Assembly (NCBI GenBank): GCA_902489295.1
Contig: CABTZM010000030.1
Location: 1-16,232, forward strand
Direction: 5' to 3'
Length of the DNA: 16,232 nt
Source of the DNA: an uncultured Collinsella sp.
GTDB lineage: Bacteria > Actinomycetota > Coriobacteriia > Coriobacteriales > Coriobacteriaceae
Both the position numbers and the translations under genes were made by a program. Below are positions 7,538 to 12,767 of this stretch, piece after piece (within the stretch, counting starts at the first letter, position 1; each line of letters opens with the position of its first letter). Below the pieces are notes generated by a model. That model was given only the letters and a program-made list of their open reading frames with translations, was not told the DNA's origin and made no database searches.

Positions 7538-8311
7538 TCAACCAATCAAGCCATATGTTGCTTTCATCGTCTCGAGCAACTGCGCCATCGTTGCGCCCGC
7601 AACCCCGATCTGTTTCAGATTGACGTCGCCCACCTCGCAATCTTTAACAAACGCAAGCATATCGTCCTTCAGTTCTTCGCCCAGGTCGACACCTTCCGAC
7701 TCGCCAAGCAGCTGAGCAAGCCTCAGCGCATCGCGTTTATGCTTTTTTACCTTCTTCGAATCAACGTTCTCCCCCGCTTCCCTTCTGGCTTTTAGGTCGA
7801 GATACGCCTTCGCTTTGAACGGGACAATGTATTCCGTACCCAGGACCGAAACGCCGTCTACGGTCCGAATTCCCTGAAGGAACAAGCTGTAGTAAGCATC
7901 GTCCAACAAAATTGCCGAAAGACTGCTTATGTTTTCATCAACGTGAATTGGCGCCACATCAATCCCCTCACGACCCTTTAGAAAGTCGGGGCACTTCGCG
8001 AAGAGTTCGATCATATGGGGGTAACCCGGCCTCTTAGGCTCTGTAAACCGATAAAAACATGAGCCTTTGCCTTCGCCCCAGCCGCAGCGGTAGCCGCCAT
8101 CACGCACCAAGGTCCATATGGCTTCGGCCGTCTGAGGCAACCGGTCATCGGCGACAATTACCACATCAAAATCGTGAGTCATCCTAAACGAAAGTCCCGC
8201 CTCCGCGAGCAAAATGTCGCATGCCGTGCCGCCGATAAGGGCATACGATCCTGCAGCTTCTTGCATATGCTGCCGAAATTCTTGGAGACCTTCTACAGCG
8301 CTTCCCGCCAT
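7538..8311 (-). CDS. Nucleotidyltransferase-fold protein, AbiEii-like toxin candidate
   Basis: This 257-residue protein shows the nucleotidyltransferase start: LIGGTA (residues 25-30, Gly27-Gly28), then RMTHDFDVVIV with the acidic pair Asp47 and Asp49. This is the GG...TxDxD arrangement of AbiEii/MNT-like enzymes. The long helical C-terminal half is typical of such proteins. AbiEii-type toxins modify RNA using a nucleotide; the substrate here cannot be deduced. Its start lies 19 nt inside the end of the upstream winged-helix gene, with AAAGGA just before the ATG, so the two are co-transcribed and translationally linked. Antitoxin-then-toxin order, overlap and fold fit an AbiE-like pair. A non-toxic nucleotidyltransferase is the alternative. 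Confidence 0.7.
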   Translation of the reverse strand: MAGSAVEGLQEFRQHMQEAAGSYALIGGTACDILLAEAGLSFRMTHDFDVVIVADDRLPQTAEAIWTLVRDGGYRCGWGEGKGSCFYRFTEPKRPGYPHMIELFAKCPDFLKGREGIDVAPIHVDENISSLSAILLDDAYYSLFLQGIRTVDGVSVLGTEYIVPFKAKAYLDLKARREAGENVDSKKVKKHKRDALRLAQLLGESEGVDLGEELKDDMLAFVKDCEVGDVNLKQIGVAGATMAQLLETMKATYGLIG

Positions 8312-9261
8312 GGATATTCCTTTCCAAACATGTGATCGAGTTCAAGCTGAATTCGCTCATCGTCGATTGCCGCCAAAGATAGCGCAAGTGAAATGTCGTC
8401 GATACGGGAGGAGTCGGCAAACACGGGCGCATAGCGCCACACTTGGATCATCGCCGTTTCGTTATCCGGCAGTTCCCCATCTGCGACTTCAAGGCCACGC
8501 AGGTCACGCCATGCACTTCTTAAGACGGCCTTTTGCTCTATGCCCGGCGCAGCGAGCATCGAACGCGTAGCGAGCGCCGCCTCCCCAGCGTCAGCGAGAC
8601 AGTCGACCTGTGGTGCCTTCCTTGCAAAAATAACCTTCGAGACAGGCGAGGAAAGCTCTGCCATGTGCTCACTGAGCAGAAGATCCGCGGCAACGGGGTA
8701 CACAATGACACGCCGTTCGCGCCGTTCGCGCCTAGCGAGCCCCCTGTCTACAAGCTCGGTTATGGCCTCACTCGCACGGCTTGCCGAAATCCCAAGCGCA
8801 CGACAAAGGTCATCGGAATGATATGAATCCTGCCCTGCTCCCCAGATTGCGGCAGCCTGCGCGTTGGATGACATCTTGGTCGCGCGATTAGGAAATCTAG
8901 CGCCGCCCCTCTCCGTGCAGGCCGCGCCCATAAATGGAAGAAAGGCCTGTCTACCAGAGCAAACAAAGGGGATTCCTTGTGCGACCAATGCCTTGCGTTG
9001 GCGCGCATCGGCATCAGGAAACGAAACGACGACAGGAGCCTCCACACGCAAGGCTAGCTGGCTATAGACTCTCTTAGCCTCGGGAAGTCCTACGCCAGCA
9101 GGCAAACTTGCAAGCAAAAAAGAAAAACCATTTGCGTCAACGGCGCGGACCTCAATCGACCGCAGATGCAGCGGCAAGCGCGCGGATCCAGGCCAAGTTT
9201 TAGCCTTGGCGGAGAGGCCCAGTGCTTCTTGTAAGTAGGCAAGCGCTTCGTTCATTTCCAT
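8293..9261 (-). CDS. Winged-helix regulator, AbiEi-like antitoxin candidate
   Basis: The protein has 322 residues. Residues ~130-190 look like a winged helix: SDDLCRALGISASRASEAITELVDRGLARRE, then a basic wing RRERRVIVYPV. The N-terminal ~120 residues include VVVSFPDADARQRKALVAQGIPFV, a pattern seen in regulators paired with AbiEii-like nucleotidyltransferases. The C-terminal domain contains MIQVWRYAP and SLALSLAAIDDERIQLELDHM, also familiar from that pairing. It would bind its own promoter and counter the downstream enzyme; this is family inference. The ATG at 9261 has only a weak A-rich leader; an ATG two codons later (9255) is equally possible. TATAAT lies 30 bp upstream. Confidence 0.65.
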   Translation of the reverse strand: MEMNEALAYLQEALGLSAKAKTWPGSARLPLHLRSIEVRAVDANGFSFLLASLPAGVGLPEAKRVYSQLALRVEAPVVVSFPDADARQRKALVAQGIPFVCSGRQAFLPFMGAACTERGGARFPNRATKMSSNAQAAAIWGAGQDSYHSDDLCRALGISASRASEAITELVDRGLARRERRERRVIVYPVAADLLLSEHMAELSSPVSKVIFARKAPQVDCLADAGEAALATRSMLAAPGIEQKAVLRSAWRDLRGLEVADGELPDNETAMIQVWRYAPVFADSSRIDDISLALSLAAIDDERIQLELDHMFGKEYPWREAL

Positions 9262-9291
9262 CTTTTTCGCTTAATTCCAGATTGTCTTGTA

Positions 9292-9297
9292 ATTATA
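9292..9297 (-). promoter_or_regulatory. -10 box of the regulator/nucleotidyltransferase operon
   Basis: A perfect TATAAT on the minus strand ends 30 bp before the start codon at 9261. The sequence around it is A/T-rich, unlike the surrounding DNA. No clear -35 element is present at the right distance. Confidence 0.6.
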
Positions 9298-9384
9298 CAT
9301 TATTTTTGGAAATGACGAGATTATTAGGCCATAGGCCCGTATTTGAGTTTTCAAAATATCTCGGATCAACAGAGCGATTCGGGA

Positions 9385-9390
9385 TACAAT
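9385..9390 (+). promoter_or_regulatory. -10 box of small RNA copy 1
   Basis: TACAAT is preceded by CGATTCGGGA and is identical in copy 2. Upstream in the spacer is an inverted repeat, imperfect here (TCTCGGATC / GATTCGGGA) but perfect in copy 2. No consensus -35 is present, so expression may need an activator or the palindrome may be an operator. Confidence 0.5.
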
Positions 9391-9396
9391 AGCTAC

Positions 9397-9490
9397 AGGA
9401 AACGACGCATCCCGCGTAAGTGTTAAGGAGCGCGGGCAGCCTAGTTTTCTAACGTGTTAAACGGCCGGGCTGCAACCCCGGCCGTTTTTA
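9397..9490 (+). ncRNA. Predicted small RNA, copy 1 (putative antitoxin RNA)
   Basis: A transcript starting about 7 nt after TACAAT would be ~94 nt and end in a strong terminator. It has a 5' hairpin, CCCGCG (9411-9416) with CGCGGG (9431-9436), around a 14-nt loop containing AAGGAG. A single-stranded middle (CCTAGTTTTCTAACGTG) leads to the terminator. The arrangement is kept in copy 2. It has no credible ORF. It faces the small peptide gene head-on, so its 3' end overlaps the end of the peptide mRNA. That is the geometry of antitoxin RNAs of convergent type I systems (RNAII of Fst, RatA of TxpA). Transcription and antitoxin function are inferred. Confidence 0.55.
9459..9490. terminator. Bidirectional terminator, copy 1
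   Basis: AAACGGCCGGG (9459-9469) pairs perfectly with CCCGGCCGTTT (9477-9487). On the plus strand TTTTTATTT follows, a good intrinsic terminator for the small RNA. On the minus strand the peptide stop codon (9488-9490) directly abuts the stem and TTTAACACG follows it, giving a weaker terminator for the peptide mRNA. Confidence 0.8.
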
Positions 9491-9637
9491 TTTGCGCTTG
9501 CGGCGCAAACGCCGAGAACCGTCCGCACCGCGCGTGCGCCTACGGACCTTAAACCGAACCTCATACGAGTCAAAAAACGCGATGACGAACGAGCCCACCG
9601 CCGCGAGGGCGGCAAGCACGTTAAGGAATTTCAGCAT
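9488..9637 (-). CDS. 49-residue membrane peptide with basic tail (type I toxin candidate)
   Basis: The ATG at 9637 has a perfect GGAGGT six bases upstream. The product begins MLKFLNVLAALAAVGS and has one hydrophobic segment (residues ~4-22) ending FVIAFF. It continues DSYEVRFKV and finishes with a strongly basic tail (13 Arg/Lys among residues 28-49, ending LRRKRK). Size, single helix and charged tail match small membrane toxins of type I systems, but I do not recognise a named family. The stop codon abuts the terminator shared with the convergent small RNA. The 3' part is duplicated at 9959-10061 with substitutions that keep the basic character. It could instead be a non-toxic small membrane protein. 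Confidence 0.6.
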   Translation of the reverse strand: MLKFLNVLAALAAVGSFVIAFFDSYEVRFKVRRRTRGADGSRRLRRKRK

Positions 9638-9661
9638 TTGGGGACCTCCGATCGAGTCGTC

Positions 9662-9714
9662 GGCCGCCCGCGCACGGGATGCGTCGCAGGGTCATTTTAC
9701 CGCGAGTACTCGCG
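9662..9714 (-). promoter_or_regulatory. Promoter and leader of the small peptide gene
   Basis: On the minus strand TAAAAT (9694-9699) is the likely -10 box. Immediately upstream, in the -35/-10 spacer, is a perfect 14-bp palindrome CGCGAGTACTCGCG (9701-9714), a probable operator. The predicted leader begins near 9687 with GACGCATCCCG (9685-9675) and GCGCGGGCGGCC (9673-9662). The same two blocks, in the same order, occur near the 5' end of the plus-strand small RNA. The leader can fold CCCG-tgcg-CGGG upstream of the ribosome binding site. Confidence 0.45.
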
Positions 9715-9826
9715 CTTGCAGCTGGTAAACGCAATATTATCAAACATCTGTTCGATGGATACGCACACGATCCCTCAAGCAGCAGAGCCTGGCCGCATTG
9801 TCTGGCGTGTTTGCGTTTTTAGAATG

Positions 9827-9859
9827 TCCCGAATCAGCGGGCGCGATTCGGGATACAAT
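9827..9859 (+). promoter_or_regulatory. Promoter palindrome and -10 box of small RNA copy 2
   Basis: TCCCGAATC (9827-9835) and GATTCGGGA (9845-9853) are a perfect 9-bp inverted repeat ending directly at the -10 box TACAAT (9854-9859). Copy 1 has a degenerate left arm. A regulator dimer binding here would overlap the polymerase site. Confidence 0.5.
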
Positions 9860-9865
9860 AGCTAC

Positions 9866-9960
9866 AGGAAACGACGCATCCCGCGTAAGTGTTCGAAAGC
9901 GCGGGCGGCCTAGTTTTCAGCTTTTGTTAAATGCCCGGGCCTCTAACCCCGGGCATTCTT
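9866..9960 (+). ncRNA. Predicted small RNA, copy 2
   Basis: It has the same layout as copy 1: identical -10 box, identical stem CCCGCG/CGCGGG with a 14-nt loop of changed sequence (TAAGTGTTCGAAAG), the conserved CCTAGTTTTC, then a terminator. Because the convergent peptide gene is broken, this copy could act as an orphan antitoxin on copy 1 mRNA, or be a decaying duplicate. Confidence 0.5.
9929..9960. terminator. Terminator of small RNA copy 2
   Basis: AAATGCCCGGG (9929-9939) pairs with CCCGGGCATT (9948-9957), followed by CTTATTT on the plus strand. Compared with copy 1, two base pairs have changed on both sides (C-G to T-A and G-C to C-G), so pairing is preserved. That is evidence of selection on the structure. 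Confidence 0.75.
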
Positions 9961-10061
9961 ATTTGCGCTTGTTGCGGCGCAAATGCCTTCTACCGTCCGC
10001 ACCGCGCGTGCGCCTACGGACCTTAAACCGAACCTCATACGAGTCAAAAAACGCGATGACG
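9959..10061 (-). pseudogene. 5'-truncated copy of the small membrane peptide gene
   Basis: It encodes the matching C-terminal part (SVIAFFDSYEVRFKV, then a basic tail ending RRNKRK and a stop at 9959). The residues before SVIAFF are unrelated to copy 1. The frame stays open upstream to an ATG at 10192 with Pro/Arg-rich sequence crossing the terminator at 10103-10141, so a real fusion protein is unlikely. Confidence 0.7.
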
Positions 10062-10102
10062 GATGAGTCCGCATCGGACGGTGGAGGCTGCCTGCGTTGT
10101 CC

Positions 10103-10141
10103 AAAAAAAACGGGGCAAACTCCAGCGTGGAGTCTGCCCCG
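10103..10141 (-). terminator. Strong intrinsic terminator after the pilin relic
   Basis: CGGGGCAAACTCCA (10111-10124) pairs with TGGAGTCTGCCCCG (10128-10141), with one mismatch and a 3-nt loop. Eight T residues follow on the minus strand (10110-10103). It lies about 100 nt beyond the pilin relic stop and would end transcription from the pilus side, insulating the small RNA region. Confidence 0.9.
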
Positions 10142-10241
10142 AAAAGAGAATGGCAAAGCAAGAACGTCAATGGACGAGAAAAGTGTCCGCAAGTCTCATG
10201 GCCATCACATCCCACCTGCCAAAGGGATGGGTGAGTGAGCG

Positions 10242-10658
10242 TTACTCGTGCTCGGACTCCTCAGCCTGCTTACGGCTGCGGATGAGGTGTGCCACGCCGA
10301 TGCACAGCACTGCGCTGCCAGCGATCCAAGTGAAGGTCACGCCGCTAAGACCGGTCAGCGGGAGGTCGGAGCCTTTCTTGTTCTTGACGGTAAGGGTAAC
10401 GGTGCCGCCACCAGAAGAGGAATTGGTGACGAGACCAGAGCCATTCTTGGATGTGATCACCGTCAACGTATTCTCGCCCTCGTTCTGATTAAGACCCGTA
10501 GCAGTAATGGTGAACGTGAATTTGAGCACGGTGTTATAGCCGGGGAGCGTATGGGTCTCCTCGACCGTGTAGGTGCCGGCATCGAGGCCCTTGACGCTGA
10601 TTTCGCCCTTATCATCAGTCGTAAAATCATAAGCAGTATTGCCCAAAGAACCGTTCAC
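10242..10658 (-). pseudogene. C-terminal remnant of an LPLTG pilin
   Basis: The reading frame contains one Cna-B-like domain end (ISVKGLDAGTYTVEETHTLPGY, the E-box pattern). It is followed by a Ser/Gly linker, the sorting signal LPLTG, a hydrophobic segment and a basic tail SRKQAEESEHE. It lacks a signal peptide and the rest of a pilin. A TAA at 10659-10661 precedes the GTG at 10658. The frame before it can be read as GTDEGAGAQYV, which could continue the same domain, so a Lys codon may have become a stop. Further upstream no pilin sequence is visible. Its gene structure matches the intact pilins to the right, so it is probably a decayed third pilin or the relic substrate of a sortase. Confidence 0.7.
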
Positions 10659-10908
10659 TTAGACATACTGGGCGCCGGCGCCCTCGTCGGTTCCCTTGGA
10701 AGAGGTGCCGGGCGGAGAGCGGAGCATGGCCACCGGACCCACCGAAACACATCTCCACCGTTCCTTCAACTGGGAAAATGCCGCCCCGGAGCCCGGGAGG
10801 GACCCCGGGGGCTTTCGGCTAACTGCGGGAACGGCCTATCCGCTCAGTATGTTCAGCTGAGATCAGAAATCAACCGGAGAAATCGACCCTACTAAAAGGA
10901 GGCCGTAT

Positions 10909-10971
10909 ATGAAGACTGTATATCCCTTTTGCCTCCATATACACAAGAAGCGCCCCTCGGGGCGCTTCTGA
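10909..10971 (+). CDS. Possible 20-residue leader-like peptide
   Basis: ATG at 10909 has AAAGGAGG (10895-10902) six bases upstream. It encodes MKTVYPFCLHIHKKRPSGRF and stops at 10969-10971. The last seven codons lie inside a strong hairpin. GGAGGC of the ribosome binding site can pair with GCCTCC (10931-10936), so it could be hidden in a stem. No gene follows on this strand that it could regulate, so it may be accidental or a relic of a mobile element. Confidence 0.25.
   Translation: MKTVYPFCLHIHKKRPSGRF
10946..10969. repeat. 11-bp GC-rich hairpin
   Basis: AGAAGCGCCCC (10946-10956) and GGGGCGCTTCT (10959-10969) are perfect inverted arms two bases apart. There is no T-run on the plus strand and only TTGTG on the minus strand. 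It could be a terminator or a subterminal hairpin of an IS200/IS605-type end. Confidence 0.6.
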
Positions 10972-10973
10972 GA

Positions 10974-11006
10974 GGCTCCCCCCTAGGATGGACCCCAGGG
11001 GGAGCC
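10974..11006. repeat. 9-bp G/C hairpin
   Basis: GGCTCCCCC (10974-10982) and GGGGGAGCC (10998-11006) are inverted arms around a 15-nt loop. It follows the previous hairpin with a 4-nt gap. No T-run is adjacent. Confidence 0.5.
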
Positions 11007-11013
11007 TATGAAC

Positions 11014-11048
11014 CTCAAAGGCCGCTGCGAACCGTTCGCAGTCGGGCC
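11014..11048 (-). terminator. Terminator after the GH4 relic
   Basis: CTGCGAA (11025-11031) pairs with TTCGCAG (11035-11041). The stem is extended by GGCC at 11020-11023 and 11045-11048. TTTGAGGTT follows on the minus strand. It lies 13 nt after the GH4 relic stop, so it is probably the original terminator of that lost gene. Confidence 0.65.
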
Positions 11049-11061
11049 GTCGAAGGCCTCG

Positions 11062-11379
11062 TTACTTAAGCTCAGGCCAGAAATCCTTGTTGGCCTCGAT
11101 CATGTCGTCGAGAATCTCCTTGGCGACCGTCATGGACGGCACGGTCTTGTTGAGCGTGAACGCCTTGAGCGCCTTCTCATACGAACCCTCGATGCACGCC
11201 TCGACCACGAGCTTCTCGGAGTTGAGCTGCTGCATCATGAGGCCCTGCTGGAACAGCGGGATGTTGTCGCGCGAGATGACCTCGGGGCCGTTCTTGCCGA
11301 TGTAGGCGGGAAGCTCGACCATCGCGTCGTACGGCATGTTCGGGATAGCGCCGCGGTTCTGGCAAATGACCAGGAAGCG
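11062..11379 (-). pseudogene. C-terminal remnant of a GH4 6-phospho-glycosidase
   Basis: The frame gives NRGAIPNMPYDAMVELPAY, then LFQQGLMMQQLNSEKLVVEA, then KALKAFTLNKTVPS and the end IEANKDFWPELK. This is the C-terminal part of NAD- and metal-dependent family 4 glycosidases acting on 6-phospho-alpha- or beta-glucosides. About 100 of the usual ~440 residues remain. The NAD-binding N-terminus and catalytic metal ligands are missing. The frame can be read upstream to 11466, but that part overlaps the sortase end and is unrelated to the family. The remnant begins within about 50 bp of the sortase stop, so a deletion or insertion joined the pilus operon to a sugar-use locus. Confidence 0.8.
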
Positions 11380-11425
11380 AGCGAAGGCGCTGCACTTCGA
11401 GCGATATTGAGCACCAATGCGGGCG

Positions 11426-12565
11426 CTACCGCAGGTGTCGCCCGCGATACTCGGGTGAATAAGCATCGGAATCGGGGGAAGCCGAGGAGGCTGAAGCAGA
11501 GGAGGCGAAGGGGGCCGCAGGCCTGGAGGCTCCCGCGGTCCACCCGTTTCCGCCTTCGCCAGCAGCCGCGCCGGCGTCCAGCGTCACCGCGGCGGCAACG
11601 GCAGCACGCTGCGCCGCGCGCCGCTTCTTGCGCACGTGCCCGGCCGCAACGAGACCCACAACAATCGCCAGCAGCGCGCCCAAAACGCCCAGCGCCACCG
11701 CGGTGGTGTTGATGCCCTGCGCGTCCTCGGGCACGGGCACCTCATTCGGAATCTCCGCACGCACGCCCGATACGAGCAGGCGGTGCGAGTTCACGCCGTA
11801 GGGCGTGCAGGTCATGAGCGTCACGCGGTCCTCGCCGGCGGTCACGCGCAACTTGGAATCGTCGTCGGGCGTAATCACGTCTATGAGGTCGATCTTGTAA
11901 CCCAGTTCCTCGCCCATCACCTCGATGTAAAACGAGTCGCCAACCTGCAGTTCGTCCAGGCGCGTGAACAGGAGCGAGCCTGGCACGCCGCGGTGGCCGG
12001 TAAGCACGGCGTGCGTGCTCGCGCCGCCCACGGGCAGCGATGTTCCATATAGGTGGCCGGCGCCCGCAGCGAGCACCTCGGTGGAGGTGCCGTGGTACAC
12101 GGGCAGGTTCACGTCGATCTTGGGAATGCGCACCGAGCACATAAGGCCCGATCCCGCGTTAAGAAGCCCCTGGTAGGTAGTGTCTTGAGAGGCGATGGAA
12201 TCCTCAGAGCCAGAGGCGGTGGAGGCGCCGGAGGTGCTACCGAACGGGTCCACGACCTCGCCGATAACGTCCTGACCGCCGGCAGCCAGCTGCTCGTTGT
12301 AGGCGCGGGCGGCCGCGAGGGCCTCCTCCGCTTTCGGATAGGGCCAGCCATCCACCGTGTTGGCAGCGGCGGTAACAGCGGCCGTCTGCTCGGCCTGGGA
12401 CATGGCGCGCAGGACGAGAGGCGTGGCCACGATAACAAAGCCGGCGGCAAAGCACAGAAGGGAAAGCAGGCGCAGGACGAGGGGCGGTTTACGCCGGCTG
12501 GTGGAAGCCGGGTTCGAACCGCCGCTCGGCGTGCGCATCGTCGATACGGGCTTGATTGCCTCCAT
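11426..12565 (-). CDS. Class C pilus sortase with DPF lid
   Basis: This 379-residue enzyme polymerises the pilins encoded just upstream. Catalytic residues are His191 (LTGHRG), Cys253 (TLMTCTPYG) and Arg262 (NSHRLLV). The class C lid motif Asp106-Pro-Phe (VVDPFGS) would cover the active site. Membrane segments lie at ~29-54 and ~288-307. After the second, a basic patch (HVRKKRRAAQR) leads into an unusual ~60-residue Ala/Ser/Gly-rich cytoplasmic tail. I chose ATG 12565, preceded by AAGGTG; an in-frame ATG 20 codons upstream gives an Arg-rich extension without such a site. The 202-bp gap to the LPMTG pilin gene holds no gene I can support. The operon order pilin-pilin-sortase is typical. Confidence 0.93.
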   Translation of the reverse strand: MEAIKPVSTMRTPSGGSNPASTSRRKPPLVLRLLSLLCFAAGFVIVATPLVLRAMSQAEQTAAVTAAANTVDGWPYPKAEEALAAARAYNEQLAAGGQDVIGEVVDPFGSTSGASTASGSEDSIASQDTTYQGLLNAGSGLMCSVRIPKIDVNLPVYHGTSTEVLAAGAGHLYGTSLPVGGASTHAVLTGHRGVPGSLLFTRLDELQVGDSFYIEVMGEELGYKIDLIDVITPDDDSKLRVTAGEDRVTLMTCTPYGVNSHRLLVSGVRAEIPNEVPVPEDAQGINTTAVALGVLGALLAIVVGLVAAGHVRKKRRAAQRAAVAAAVTLDAGAAAGEGGNGWTAGASRPAAPFASSASASSASPDSDAYSPEYRGRHLR

Positions 12566-12767
12566 GTGGTTCACCTTCAAAGGTACGGGTGGAATGTGGG
12601 CGCGGCGCGAGAACGCGCGGCGCATGAGCGGTTGCGGCTCAATGCGCTGCGCCCCGCCGCGGGTCTAGGCGCGACGGGGGACGGCGAAAGAGGAATATGG
12701 CAACGCGGCGCGCAGGCGCTGATAGGAGACGACGATCGCCCGCTCGCCGCGTCATCAAGCTAGGGAA

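Larger units (their letters stand above)
9374..9587. repeat. Direct repeat, copy 1 (214 bp)
   Basis: This segment is repeated, mostly identical, at 9843-10061. It includes the -10 box and whole body of the predicted plus-strand RNA, its terminator, and the 3' two-thirds of the small minus-strand peptide gene. Differences are concentrated in the hairpin loop, in the terminator stem (where they compensate) and in the peptide tail. Weaker similarity extends ~15 bp leftward into the promoter palindrome. Confidence 0.9.
9843..10061. repeat. Direct repeat, copy 2 (219 bp)
   Basis: This is the second copy of 9374-9587. Similarity stops abruptly after CGCGATGACG at 10061. That removes the start codon, ribosome binding site and most of the hydrophobic segment of the peptide gene, while the small RNA part stays complete. 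Confidence 0.9.
10659..11061. other. Gene-poor gap with stacked GC-rich inverted repeats
   Basis: No convincing large gene lies between the pilin relic and the GH4 relic. What can be seen: AGCCCGGG and a complementary CCCGGG-rich arm near 10789-10813; CTCAG/CTGAG near 10844-10861; a short plus-strand ORF with a perfect ribosome binding site (10909-10971); and strong hairpins at 10946-10969, 10974-11006 and 11020-11048. A plus-strand frame from 10663 to 10860 is Gly/Pro/Glu-rich, somewhat like the tails of TnpB proteins. That resemblance is too weak to call. Confidence 0.5.

Noticed and set aside
9374..10061. The paired repeats as a CRISPR array
   Set aside because: There are only two copies, each over 200 bp with internal genes and terminators; there is no short repeat/spacer pattern.
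9798..10238. 146-residue plus-strand frame across small RNA copy 2
   Set aside because: It runs through a terminator, the repeat and a second terminator; no ribosome binding site and no protein-like pattern.
10663..10860. C-terminal tail of a TnpB protein on the plus strand
   Set aside because: Only compositional resemblance; no zinc-finger or catalytic motif is present, so it is mentioned as a possibility and not called as a feature.
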